In this document: positions 1-5,875 of the stretch, one piece after another
Position numbering within the stretch: position 1 is the first letter of the stretch
Layout of the letters: each line of letters begins with the position of its first letter
Assembly: GCA_029256005.1 (NCBI GenBank)
Contig: JAQSYS010000021.1
Location: 1 to 12,745 of the forward strand
Origin: Sedimentibacter sp.
GTDB taxonomy: Bacteria > Bacillota > Clostridia > Tissierellales > Sedimentibacteraceae
Reading direction: 5' to 3'
DNA length: 12,745 nt
Translations under genes and position numbers: made by a program
The notes under the pieces: generated by a model
Told to the model about the DNA's origin: nothing
Databases searched by the model: none
What the model saw: the letters and a program-made list of their open reading frames with translations, nothing else

Positions 1-42
1 ATTGCCCCCAAATATAAAATTATAATACACTAATAATTAATA

Positions 43-801
43 TTATGCAATATCTGAAGGCTGTTTGGTCTCATTCATTGATTGAACGGTTATAATTCTT
101 AATTTTTTTAATAATATAGGCAAGCATCGTCTGCTGGCATATTCCACTGCTTCATTGCAAAAGGATATTTCATTTTTTACTATTGCTCTTACATTTTCCA
201 GATTAATAATGCATGATTTGCCTGATCTTGCAAAACTATTATTTGAAGTCAGCTCATTTTCAATACTTTCCAATGTTTGTACTATTATTATTTCTTTTGT
301 ATCTAAAGTATATATATGTAGCTTTCTGTCTTCTTTTTTTCTTAAAATATGTGTAATTTCATTAATAGGAATACGGTAAAAAACCCCATCTACATCCCTT
401 ACATCCAAGTAATTTATATTCCTTTTTAATTCTTCAGCACATTCTGTTAATACTCGTTCTATAACATTTAACTTGACAGGCTTTAAAAGATAGTCCTTTG
501 CTTTTACCTGATAAGATTCATAAGCATATTCTCTGTGTGAAGTCAAATAAATAATCAAAGTATCTTTGCTTATCTCCCTTATTAACAGCCCTGTATCTAT
601 GCCATTTATTTCTTCCATTTCCATATCTAAAAAAATTATATCAAACTTCATATCATTAAAAGATTTTATAAGATCTTTCCCTGAAACATAAGTATATAAA
701 TTACAATTTATATTATTTCTTGAAACAGCCACTTTAATCATTTCTGCTACTATTTCACAGTATTCAACAGAATCATCACATACCGCAATATTATACGCCA
801 T
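43..801 (-). CDS. agrA: AgrA-like LytTR response regulator
   Basis: This is a cytoplasmic two-component response regulator of 252 aa, predicted to be phosphorylated by the AgrC-like kinase encoded upstream and then to bind DNA. The receiver domain spans residues 1-120. It has the acidic pair D9/D10, phospho-acceptor D59 in FLDMEM, T87 and K107 in the LKP motif. A LytTR DNA-binding domain follows (about 130-237), including the family-typical stretch around FARSGKSCIINL. The frame stays open upstream to 921, but I chose ATG at 801. It has a good ribosome binding site 5-8 bases away, the receiver fold begins directly after it (MAYNIAVCDD), and the longer start would cover a likely promoter at 898-925. 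An inferred terminator separates it from agrB. The regulator class is clear. Its pairing with this agr system is inferred from adjacency and from the LytTR output domain, which AgrA shares. No terminator is visible in the 42 bases that follow it. Confidence 0.93.
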   Translation of the reverse strand: MAYNIAVCDDSVEYCEIVAEMIKVAVSRNNINCNLYTYVSGKDLIKSFNDMKFDIIFLDMEMEEINGIDTGLLIREISKDTLIIYLTSHREYAYESYQVKAKDYLLKPVKLNVIERVLTECAEELKRNINYLDVRDVDGVFYRIPINEITHILRKKEDRKLHIYTLDTKEIIIVQTLESIENELTSNNSFARSGKSCIINLENVRAIVKNEISFCNEAVEYASRRCLPILLKKLRIITVQSMNETKQPSDIA

Positions 802-806
802 ATAAT

Positions 807-816
807 CCACTTCCTC
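807..816 (-). promoter_or_regulatory. Ribosome binding site that fixes the agrA start
   Basis: The minus strand reads GAGGAAGTGG and ends five bases before ATG at 801. The AGGAAG core is eight bases from the start codon. No comparable site precedes the other in-frame methionine codons further upstream, so this site decides the start. Confidence 0.8.
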
Positions 817-897
817 ATTAATATGTTCATTATACCATAAGTTCCACGCTGATAAATAAATCAAGGACATTGACCTTTGTTTCATAATTATATACTT

Positions 898-925
898 ATT
901 ATAACATAAAAAGTAATTCATACAA
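898..925 (-). promoter_or_regulatory. Putative sigma-A promoter of agrA
   Basis: On the minus strand there is a -35 element TTGTAT (920-925), a 16-base spacer and a perfect -10 TATAAT (898-903). It lies about 100 bases upstream of the agrA ATG and downstream of the terminator that follows agrB, so agrA can be transcribed on its own. In AT-rich DNA such matches can arise by chance, but the perfect -10 and the position between terminator and gene support it. Confidence 0.6.
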
Positions 926-952
926 ATAAATGTTTTTAATAGCTAAATATTA

Positions 953-988
953 TTAAAATAAAAAATTGACATCATTACGTTGTCAATT
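953..988 (-). terminator. Rho-independent terminator after agrB
   Basis: On the minus strand there is a perfect 8-bp stem (AATTGACA / TGTCAATT, 981-988 and 964-971) with a 9-base loop. A T-rich tract follows at once (TTTT, A, TTTT, 963-954). It starts 18 bases after the agrB stop. The stem is poor in G+C, so readthrough into agrA is possible. Confidence 0.68.
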
Positions 989-1005
989 CTTTCAAATTTG
1001 CATAT

Positions 1006-1566
1006 TTACTTTTTCAACAAGCTTATTGATTCAATTATCATAGATACTACTGCTGTTATAAATATATGATTGGTTGTAGCTCTCATGAAATACAAAATAA
1101 TAGCAACTACTGATAATGTTAAAACGATTATTCTGCTAAATTTCCTATATTTGATTTGTTCTTCTTTGCTCAGCGGTTTATTTTCAGTTTCAGCAGGAGC
1201 ATATACAAAAACCATAAATACAGAAAATGCTATTCCTGTCAAAAGTAAAATTTCACTATATGGCTTAAAAATATTATTGCTTAAGGAAGAAATGATAAAT
1301 ATTACAAAGGATATAGATATGCATTCAATATGAGTTTTAGCGTGATAGCCTCCGGCATAAATTCTGAGTCCAGAAAAAAATATTAAAAAAATTATAAGCT
1401 CTGCGGGCTTTTTTAATATATATGCTGTTATGGCAAGAATAATAAAATTAATCAACAACGATAATATAACTTCAATACTATATGCATATATTTCTTTTTC
1501 ATTATCTGAAGAATTAAGCCTAAGCTTAATTTCTTCAGATAATATTGCTGAAACTTTATTTATCAT
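1006..1566 (-). CDS. agrB: AgrB-type membrane peptidase that processes the signal peptide
   Basis: AgrB-family integral membrane cysteine protease of 186 aa. It is expected to cut the AgrD precursor at the C-terminal side of the ring and form the thiolactone. The catalytic pair is visible as H75 and C82 in GGYHAKTHIEC. Their spacing of seven residues equals that of H77/C84 in the staphylococcal enzyme. Hydrophobic segments lie near residues 31-51, 55-68, 82-95, 102-122, 145-162 and 168-183, with a positively charged stretch around 130-145 between two of them. The length fits the family. The start overlaps the end of agrD by 11 bases in another frame, and no strong ribosome binding site sits before it, so translation is probably coupled to agrD. 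A terminator follows. Family assignment is confident; the exact precursor cut is inferred. Confidence 0.95.
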   Translation of the reverse strand: MINKVSAILSEEIKLRLNSSDNEKEIYAYSIEVILSLLINFIILAITAYILKKPAELIIFLIFFSGLRIYAGGYHAKTHIECISISFVIFIISSLSNNIFKPYSEILLLTGIAFSVFMVFVYAPAETENKPLSKEEQIKYRKFSRIIVLTLSVVAIILYFMRATTNHIFITAVVSMIIESISLLKK

Positions 1567-1693
1567 CTTTCAGCAAACACTGTGGTACCTTTGGCTGATT
1601 AACCAGCAGTATGCATGTCGCTCCCATTGTTGTTTGTGCTGTTGCTACTAAAAACGCAGCCATACAGGATAAAAAGGATAAAGATTTTCTCAT
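1556..1693 (-). CDS. agrD: AgrD-type cyclic lactone autoinducer precursor
   Basis: A 45-aa peptide lying directly upstream of agrB. The N-terminal part is MRKSLSF followed by a hydrophobic run to about residue 19, fitting the membrane-associated leader of AgrD peptides. The core is T26-C27-I-L-L-V31, followed by N32-Q-P-K-V-P. This matches the family pattern of a Cys-started hydrophobic ring before a conserved (Y/N)(Q/E)PKxP tail; the Listeria precursor, with CFMFV then YEPKSP, is the closest model I know. I predict a five-residue thiolactone C-I-L-L-V (27-31), with AgrB cleavage between V31 and N32. The N-terminal cut and any exocyclic tail cannot be set from sequence. The tail N32-K45 ends in LLKDDK and carries an additional Cys39. 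ATG at 1693 has AAGGAGG seven bases upstream. The stop lies inside the beginning of agrB. Confidence 0.93.
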   Translation of the reverse strand: MRKSLSFLSCMAAFLVATAQTTMGATCILLVNQPKVPQCLLKDDK

Positions 1694-1700
1694 TTATATT

Positions 1701-1708
1701 CCTCCTTC
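1701..1708 (-). promoter_or_regulatory. Strong ribosome binding site of agrD
   Basis: The minus strand reads GAAGGAGG, seven bases before ATG at 1693. It is the only strong site for the overlapping agrD-agrB pair and so probably drives translation of both genes. It confirms that this very short reading frame is expressed. Confidence 0.85.
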
Positions 1709-1721
1709 AAACATTTTTTAC

Positions 1722-1750
1722 ATAATACATCAAATTTCAATTAATTTCAA
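1722..1750 (-). promoter_or_regulatory. Putative agrDB promoter
   Basis: On the minus strand there is a -35 TTGAAA (1745-1750), a 17-base spacer and a -10 TATTAT (1722-1727). It lies about 30 bases before the agrD start codon, in the 153-base gap after agrC. Both elements are one base from consensus with optimal spacing. This would let signal production be transcribed independently of the sensor gene. A tandem repeat AATTTCAAT (1733-1741 and 1743-1751) overlaps the spacer and the -35 element. Confidence 0.68.
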
Positions 1751-1846
1751 TACGTTTTACGAAAATATTTTATTAGGTTATTTTTATTGACCAAACGGCA
1801 AATTATTGATAAAAAAATCTTACTTTATATTTTAATGACTAATCCT

Positions 1847-3190
1847 TTAATTAAGTGAATATGCATTTGAATTTTCTTTATTAAGCATTTGCACGTTAAC
1901 TTTAAATATGTTGTTATCATAGTTAATGTCAACAAATCCATTGAACTTTTCAGCAATGTTTATAACACTTTTCAAACCATATCCGTGCATTGACTTATCA
2001 CTTTTTATAGTAAGAATTCTTTTACCATCAACTTGTAACTTATCCATATAAGGATTCTCGGATTTGATAAAAATGTAGTCATTATACTTGTTAATGGATA
2101 ATTTAACATACTTTTGCTCACATTTTGAGCAAGCTTCTATTGCATTATTCATAATATTGTTTAAAATTCTGCATATATCTTCTTTATCAATATAAATTTC
2201 ATCATCTCCACTTAAATTGCTTTTAAAATCGACAGTAATATTGTTAGACTTTGCTTCCTTAAATTTGAAATTTAAAAATGCAGACAGTATATTTTCGTCG
2301 TCAATTTGTGGCATATGCTGTATATCCAATTCTTTAAGTTTTTTTTCAATATGATTGCTTATTTTTTCTCTTTGATTGAGTTCATTATATCCATAAATTA
2401 CGGCAAGTTCACCTCTTAAATCATGTCTTAAAATTCGTATTTCCTCTAAAATAGTATTCACATCAGAGAAGTAAGAATGTTCCAGCTTCATTTTTTGCAA
2501 TTCTAGATCATTTTTATGTTTTTCACCCATATCTTTCAAAATACGATCTGTTAAAACAATTGCAATAATCGATATTAAGCTAACACACAAAGTCATAATA
2601 ACTAACTTGCTATTTAAATTATCATTATCTACATTAATATTACCATACATCCATATTAATAAAACTATTACTGTTACAGTCAAAATTAAAATTGCTACAA
2701 CCATCAAATAATATTTGTTATTAAGATTATTATTTTCTTTCCTGTACTTGTTTTTCTTTAATAATAAATACAAATACACAAACACAGTTTGAGATATAAC
2801 CATAACCTCAAACCTTCCGAAAGTTTGCTCCTGTATTGACATTAAATTTAATCCTGAAGCTGAAGATATTAGCGCAGCAGCTATCAGTTCACAAATACCA
2901 AGACCAACTATAAGCATACATATGGTCATAATTTTGGGGAAAACTTTACCTTTAAATATAATTAAGCTCACTAAAAAAAGCATAAATATATACCCTAAAT
3001 AAAAATAGGGATTTGAATTAATCGATATATTAAAATTCAAATAACTTAATACAGCTGTCATAAATAAAACACCCAATGTAACTGAATGCTTAAATTTTAA
3101 TCTGCGGTTGAAAAATAAATCATACGTATTATAAATTACATATACTTGTAGAAAGTTTACAAATATTTCTATAATGTACCATTTTGCCAT
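1847..3190 (-). CDS. agrC: AgrC-like membrane sensor histidine kinase
   Basis: Histidine kinase of 447 aa with an N-terminal polytopic membrane sensor and a C-terminal GHKL ATPase domain, the layout of AgrC-type peptide receptors. Six or seven hydrophobic segments lie at about 3-20, 36-54, 62-80, 86-110, 128-144, 160-182 and 196-214. A coiled linker (about 218-250) leads to the phosphorylated histidine H256 in the motif RILRHDLRGEL. The N-box is NNIMNNAIEA (344-353) and the G-box is HGYGLKSV (402-409), followed by a short C-terminal tail. The usual AgrC motif RHDYKN has Asn four residues after the His; here that position is Gly260. ATG at 3190 has AGGGTGG a few bases upstream. It is the first gene of the cassette, before agrD, agrB and agrA. 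The ligand is inferred from its neighbours to be the AgrD-derived peptide. Confidence 0.93.
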   Translation of the reverse strand: MAKWYIIEIFVNFLQVYVIYNTYDLFFNRRLKFKHSVTLGVLFMTAVLSYLNFNISINSNPYFYLGYIFMLFLVSLIIFKGKVFPKIMTICMLIVGLGICELIAAALISSASGLNLMSIQEQTFGRFEVMVISQTVFVYLYLLLKKNKYRKENNNLNNKYYLMVVAILILTVTVIVLLIWMYGNINVDNDNLNSKLVIMTLCVSLISIIAIVLTDRILKDMGEKHKNDLELQKMKLEHSYFSDVNTILEEIRILRHDLRGELAVIYGYNELNQREKISNHIEKKLKELDIQHMPQIDDENILSAFLNFKFKEAKSNNITVDFKSNLSGDDEIYIDKEDICRILNNIMNNAIEACSKCEQKYVKLSINKYNDYIFIKSENPYMDKLQVDGKRILTIKSDKSMHGYGLKSVINIAEKFNGFVDINYDNNIFKVNVQMLNKENSNAYSLN

Positions 3191-3213
3191 ATTTCCACCC
3201 TACTATTAATATT

Positions 3214-3232
3214 TATTGTAGCATGTACAATA
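3214..3232. repeat. Inverted repeat at the agrC transcription start
   Basis: A perfect 7-bp inverted repeat with a 5-base spacer, TATTGTAgcatgTACAATA. It sits between the predicted agrC -10 element and the ribosome binding site, over the expected transcription start. Its size and symmetry would suit a dimeric repressor operator. It could also be a small RNA hairpin, and no binding protein can be named. Confidence 0.5.
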
Positions 3233-3239
3233 TATAGTT

Positions 3240-3268
3240 ATATTATCATAAACTTGTCTCTTTTACAA
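3240..3268 (-). promoter_or_regulatory. Putative agrC promoter
   Basis: On the minus strand there is a -35 TTGTAA (3263-3268), a 17-base spacer and a -10 TAATAT (3240-3245) preceded by TGA, as in an extended -10. It lies about 50 bases upstream of the agrC start. The match is moderate and the region is very AT-rich, so the call rests mainly on position and spacing. Confidence 0.5.
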
Positions 3269-3773
3269 TGTATAATTACACATAATCAAAACATCTATGT
3301 TTACTTATATGATTATTAAAGCATAGCTGTTTGTAATATTTGATTGTCTATTTGGTTATTTTTACCGTCTCAACTGTAGAGTATTGCAAAAAATCAAATT
3401 TTGTTGCTTAAAGTCTAATAAAGGAATATTGATACATAATTAACGATATGAATTAATTTGTTTCTAGTGTATATTTACACAAAGCATATTTAGTGCATCC
3501 ATAGAGGGTTTACTTTACACTCTTAGCATATTACAACTTTCAAGGGACCATTAAATTTTGATTTATTTTTACATTTTATCATATGCAAAGTTATTTCATG
3601 TATATTTAATCACAGCATTTATTCCTTTATTTTTGTATTATTAATCAATTTATGCAACTAATAATATATACTTTATTCTACTAACACTATTATATTCCTT
3701 TCTGTTAAAGATGTTTAAGTTACATACTAGTGAATATAATAATGAAACTTAATAAAAGTAGAAAAATTTCCGA

Positions 3774-3808
3774 TAAAAAAAGCGGCTTAAAAATTAATTT
3801 AAGTCGCT
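3774..3808 (-). terminator. Rho-independent terminator of the ribosomal-protein operon
   Basis: On the minus strand an 11-bp stem with one A-C mismatch (AGCGACTTAAA / TTTAAGCCGCT, 3798-3808 and 3781-3791) is closed by a 6-base loop and runs directly into seven Ts. It lies about 60 bases after the rplQ stop and ends the long spc-alpha transcript. The plus strand has no T-run after the stem, so it acts in one direction. Confidence 0.88.
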
Positions 3809-3811
3809 AAC

Positions 3812-3849
3812 AAACTTTAAGGGACTAAGTAACCCTAATCCCTAAGTTT
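3812..3849 (-). other. Stem-loop between rplQ and the operon terminator
   Basis: An imperfect stem formed by 3839-3849 and 3812-3824 (five plus six base pairs with a two-base bulge) with a 14-base loop. No T-run follows, so it is not a terminator by itself. The minus strand holds two copies of TTAGGG that could compete for the same partner strand. It may stabilise the 3' end of the transcript; this is inference. Confidence 0.45.
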
Positions 3850-3869
3850 ATAATTTTATTATACTTGAA

Positions 3870-4211
3870 CTATACTAGTTCAATTATCGCCATTTCTGCT
3901 CCATCGCCTCTGCGTGGTCCCAATTTAAGAATTCTGGTGTATCCACCATTTCTTTCCTTGTATTTAGGAGCAACTTCTTCAAACAGCTTAGATACTGCAT
4001 TTGGATCATATAAATAAGCTGCTGCCTGACGTCTTGCATGCAGGTCTCCTCTTTTGCCGAGAGTAATTGTTCTTTCTGCAACTCTTCTTAATTCCTTAGC
4101 TCTTGTTACTGTAGTAACAATTTTGCCGTGATTAATCAAGTCAGCAGTCATATTACGAAGCATTGCTACTCTGTGGCTAGTTTCGAAACCAAGCTTTCTG
4201 TGACTACCCAT
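3870..4211 (-). CDS. rplQ: 50S ribosomal protein L17
   Basis: L17 of the large subunit, 113 aa, the short form usual in Firmicutes. The N-terminal signature MGSHRKLGFETSHRVAMLRN and the following TRAKELRRVAE segment (about 37-47) are characteristic, as is the ending RRGDGAEMAIIELV. The protein binds 23S rRNA near the subunit surface. It is the last gene of the alpha operon, 20 bases after rpoA, and is followed by a stem-loop and a terminator. ATG at 4211 has an AAGGAGGACTAAGC-type leader with good spacing. In many Firmicutes the next genes are the energy-coupling factor transporter genes; here the operon simply ends. Confidence 0.98.
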   Translation of the reverse strand: MGSHRKLGFETSHRVAMLRNMTADLINHGKIVTTVTRAKELRRVAERTITLGKRGDLHARRQAAAYLYDPNAVSKLFEEVAPKYKERNGGYTRILKLGPRRGDGAEMAIIELV

Positions 4212-4231
4212 GCTTAGTCCTCCTTTTACTG

Positions 4232-5179
4232 CTAATTATCGTTTTTTCTTAAGGATAAACCTAATTCTTCAAGTTTTTTTGCTACTTCATCCAAAGATTT
4301 CTTTCCGAGGTTTCTAACTTTCATCATGTCATCCTCTGACTTGTATGTAAGTTCCTCTACAGTATTTATTCCTGCTCTCTTTAGACAGTTGTAAGATCTA
4401 ACTGATAAATCAAGTTCTTCTATTGTCATTTCTAAAACTTTTTCTTTTTCATCTTCTTCTTTTTCAACCATAATTTCTACGTCATTTACATGATCTGTCA
4501 ATGATATAAATAAGTTAAGATGTTCATTTAATATTTTCGCTCCTAAAGAAACAGCTTCTTCAGGTTCGATTGTTCCGTTAGTCCAAATCTCAATTGTCAA
4601 TTTATCAAAATCAGTTCTGTTTCCTACTCTTGTATCTTCAACGCCAAAGTTAACTTTCTTAACGGGTGTATAGATAGAATCTATAGGAATAACACCAATT
4701 GACTGATTTTCCTTTTTGTTTCTTTCTGCTATTACATATCCTCTTCCTTGTTCCATTTCCATCTCAATAATGAGTTCAGAACCTTCTTCAAGAGTCGCAA
4801 TATGCAAATCTTCATTTATTATGTCTACATCCCCGCCTGTAATGATATCTGCTGCTGTAACCTCTTTAGGGCCTTTAGCGTCTATAAGAAGCTGTGCAGA
4901 TCCAGATACGTTCATTTTGGCAGCGAGATTCTTTATATTAAGAATTATTTCTGTTACATCTTCTCTTACTCCTGGTATTGTTGAAAATTCATGCAATACG
5001 CCTTGGATGTTGATTGATGTTACAGCTGCTCCTGGTAACGATGAAAGAAGTATCCTTCTGAGTGAATTTCCAAGTGTTGTTCCATAACCTCTTTCAAGTG
5101 GTTCAACTACTATTTTCCCATATGTGTTATCATCATTCTTTTCAATTAACGTAATATTAGGTTTTTCTATTTCTATCAT
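4232..5179 (-). CDS. rpoA: DNA-directed RNA polymerase alpha subunit
   Basis: Alpha subunit of RNA polymerase, 315 aa, the normal length. The N-terminal assembly domain (about 1-232) contains the dimerisation motif LGNSLRRILLSSLPGAAV (36-53) and TSINIQGVLHEF. An acidic linker of E, D and K residues (238-248) joins it to the C-terminal domain (about 250-310). That domain has LSVRSYNCLKRAGI (258-271), with R261 at the position of the DNA-contacting arginine R265 of Escherichia coli, and RNLGKKSLDEV (289-299). ATG at 5179 follows AAGGAGGGTTGGG. The gene stands between rpsD and rplQ as in the alpha operon. The C-terminal domain binds promoter UP elements and activators. Confidence 0.99.
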   Translation of the reverse strand: MIEIEKPNITLIEKNDDNTYGKIVVEPLERGYGTTLGNSLRRILLSSLPGAAVTSINIQGVLHEFSTIPGVREDVTEIILNIKNLAAKMNVSGSAQLLIDAKGPKEVTAADIITGGDVDIINEDLHIATLEEGSELIIEMEMEQGRGYVIAERNKKENQSIGVIPIDSIYTPVKKVNFGVEDTRVGNRTDFDKLTIEIWTNGTIEPEEAVSLGAKILNEHLNLFISLTDHVNDVEIMVEKEEDEKEKVLEMTIEELDLSVRSYNCLKRAGINTVEELTYKSEDDMMKVRNLGKKSLDEVAKKLEELGLSLRKNDN

Positions 5180-5233
5180 CCCAACCCTCCTTAGATGTGA
5201 TGTTTGCCGAGGGTAATAATTCTTAATTCTCTA

Positions 5234-5857
5234 TTACTTAGAGTACAACTCGACAATCAGATGCTCTTCTATTGGTATTTCAATATCCTCTTTAGCAGGC
5301 TCAGCAATTATTCTTCCTGTAAAGTTATCAGGTTCTACCTGCAACCATTGAGGTGCAGTTTTTTTGTGATTTTCAACTAAAGCTTTGAATTTATCAGAGC
5401 TTTGGCTTTTTTCCTTTATTTGGATTACATCGCCTACTTGAAGAATCATTGATGGAATATCTGCTTTCTTACCATTTACTGTAAAGTGTCCATGAACTAC
5501 CAATTGTCTTGCTTCAGGTCTTGAACTAGCAAAGCCTAATCTGTAAATAATATTGTCAAATCTTAACTCTAACAATTTTAACAGGTTACTACCAGTCTTT
5601 CCAGCCATTTTATCAGCAATATTGAAATATTCTGCAAATTGGCCTTCCAAAACTCCGTAATACTTTCTAACTTTTTGCTTTTCTCTTAACTGAATACCAT
5701 AGTTAGTTAATTTTTTGTTATTTTGACCGTGTTGTCCAGGAGCATAATTTCTTCTTCCTATTGAGCACTTGTCAGTATAACATCTGTCGCCTTTTAAATA
5801 TAACTTTAAGCCTTCTCTTCTGCATATTCTGCATACAGGTCCAGTATATCTTGCCAT
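5234..5857 (-). CDS. rpsD: 30S ribosomal protein S4, zinc-binding form
   Basis: S4 is a primary 16S rRNA-binding protein that starts assembly of the small-subunit body. The length, 207 aa, is typical. The N-terminal MARYTGPVCRICRREG segment has four cysteines, C9, C12, C26 and C31, in the arrangement of the zinc-containing S4 proteins (as in Thermus). The S4 RNA-binding domain covers about 98-160, including RLGFASSRPEARQLVVHGHF (106-125). S4 represses its own synthesis in several bacteria. No obvious leader structure is visible here, and the gene lies inside the operon, unlike the separate rpsD of Bacillus subtilis. ATG at 5857 follows a GAGGTGAAA site. The gap to rpoA is 54 bases, among the longest within the operon. 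Confidence 0.98.
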   Translation of the reverse strand: MARYTGPVCRICRREGLKLYLKGDRCYTDKCSIGRRNYAPGQHGQNNKKLTNYGIQLREKQKVRKYYGVLEGQFAEYFNIADKMAGKTGSNLLKLLELRFDNIIYRLGFASSRPEARQLVVHGHFTVNGKKADIPSMILQVGDVIQIKEKSQSSDKFKALVENHKKTAPQWLQVEPDNFTGRIIAEPAKEDIEIPIEEHLIVELYSK

Positions 5858-5875
5858 CTTTTCACCTCGTTTCTA

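Larger units (their letters stand above)
3191..3773. other. Non-coding AT-rich spacer between agrC and the ribosomal operon
   Basis: About 580 bases with no protein-coding frame I can support on either strand. It holds the agrC promoter and inverted repeat at its low-coordinate end. It also holds small palindromic elements: a GTGTA-TATT-TACAC inverted repeat at 3467-3480 and a bulged, A/T-rich hairpin at 3386-3407. I see no tRNA, rRNA, known riboswitch, or insertion-sequence ends. It is long for this otherwise compact stretch, so a small RNA or extended regulatory region is possible but not shown. Confidence 0.6.

Noticed and set aside
1..42. Possible terminator downstream of agrA
   Set aside because: Only a small A/T palindrome (31-45) overlapping the stop codon is seen, without a T-run. 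The window ends too soon to judge.
802..921. In-frame upstream extension of agrA to 921 (40 extra residues)
   Set aside because: The extension has no family similarity that I recognise and overlaps a promoter with a perfect -10. The ribosome binding site at 807-816 and the start of the receiver fold both point to 801.
1791..1799. LytTR-like half-site GCCGTTTGG upstream of the agrD promoter
   Set aside because: It misses the pattern at its first base and has no good partner repeat 12-13 bases away. Kept only as a weak candidate.
1811..1817. Run of seven Ts on the minus strand after agrC, considered as a terminator
   Set aside because: No stable stem lies before the run, so readthrough from agrC into agrDB cannot be excluded, and I do not call a terminator.
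3369..3377. Perfect match to the LytTR/AgrA half-site (ACAGTTGAG on the minus strand) about 100 bases upstream of the agrC promoter
   Set aside because: Functional sites are normally two direct repeats 12-13 bases apart; no second copy with the GTT core is found at that spacing. The degenerate half-site has a chance of about 1 in 2048 per position, so roughly one random match is expected in this region.
4716..5087. Open frames on the plus strand opposite rpoA, rpsK, rpsE and other genes
   Set aside because: They lie antisense to conserved genes, have no good ribosome binding sites and give compositionally odd Ser/Ile/Leu-rich proteins. They are shadows of the real coding strand.
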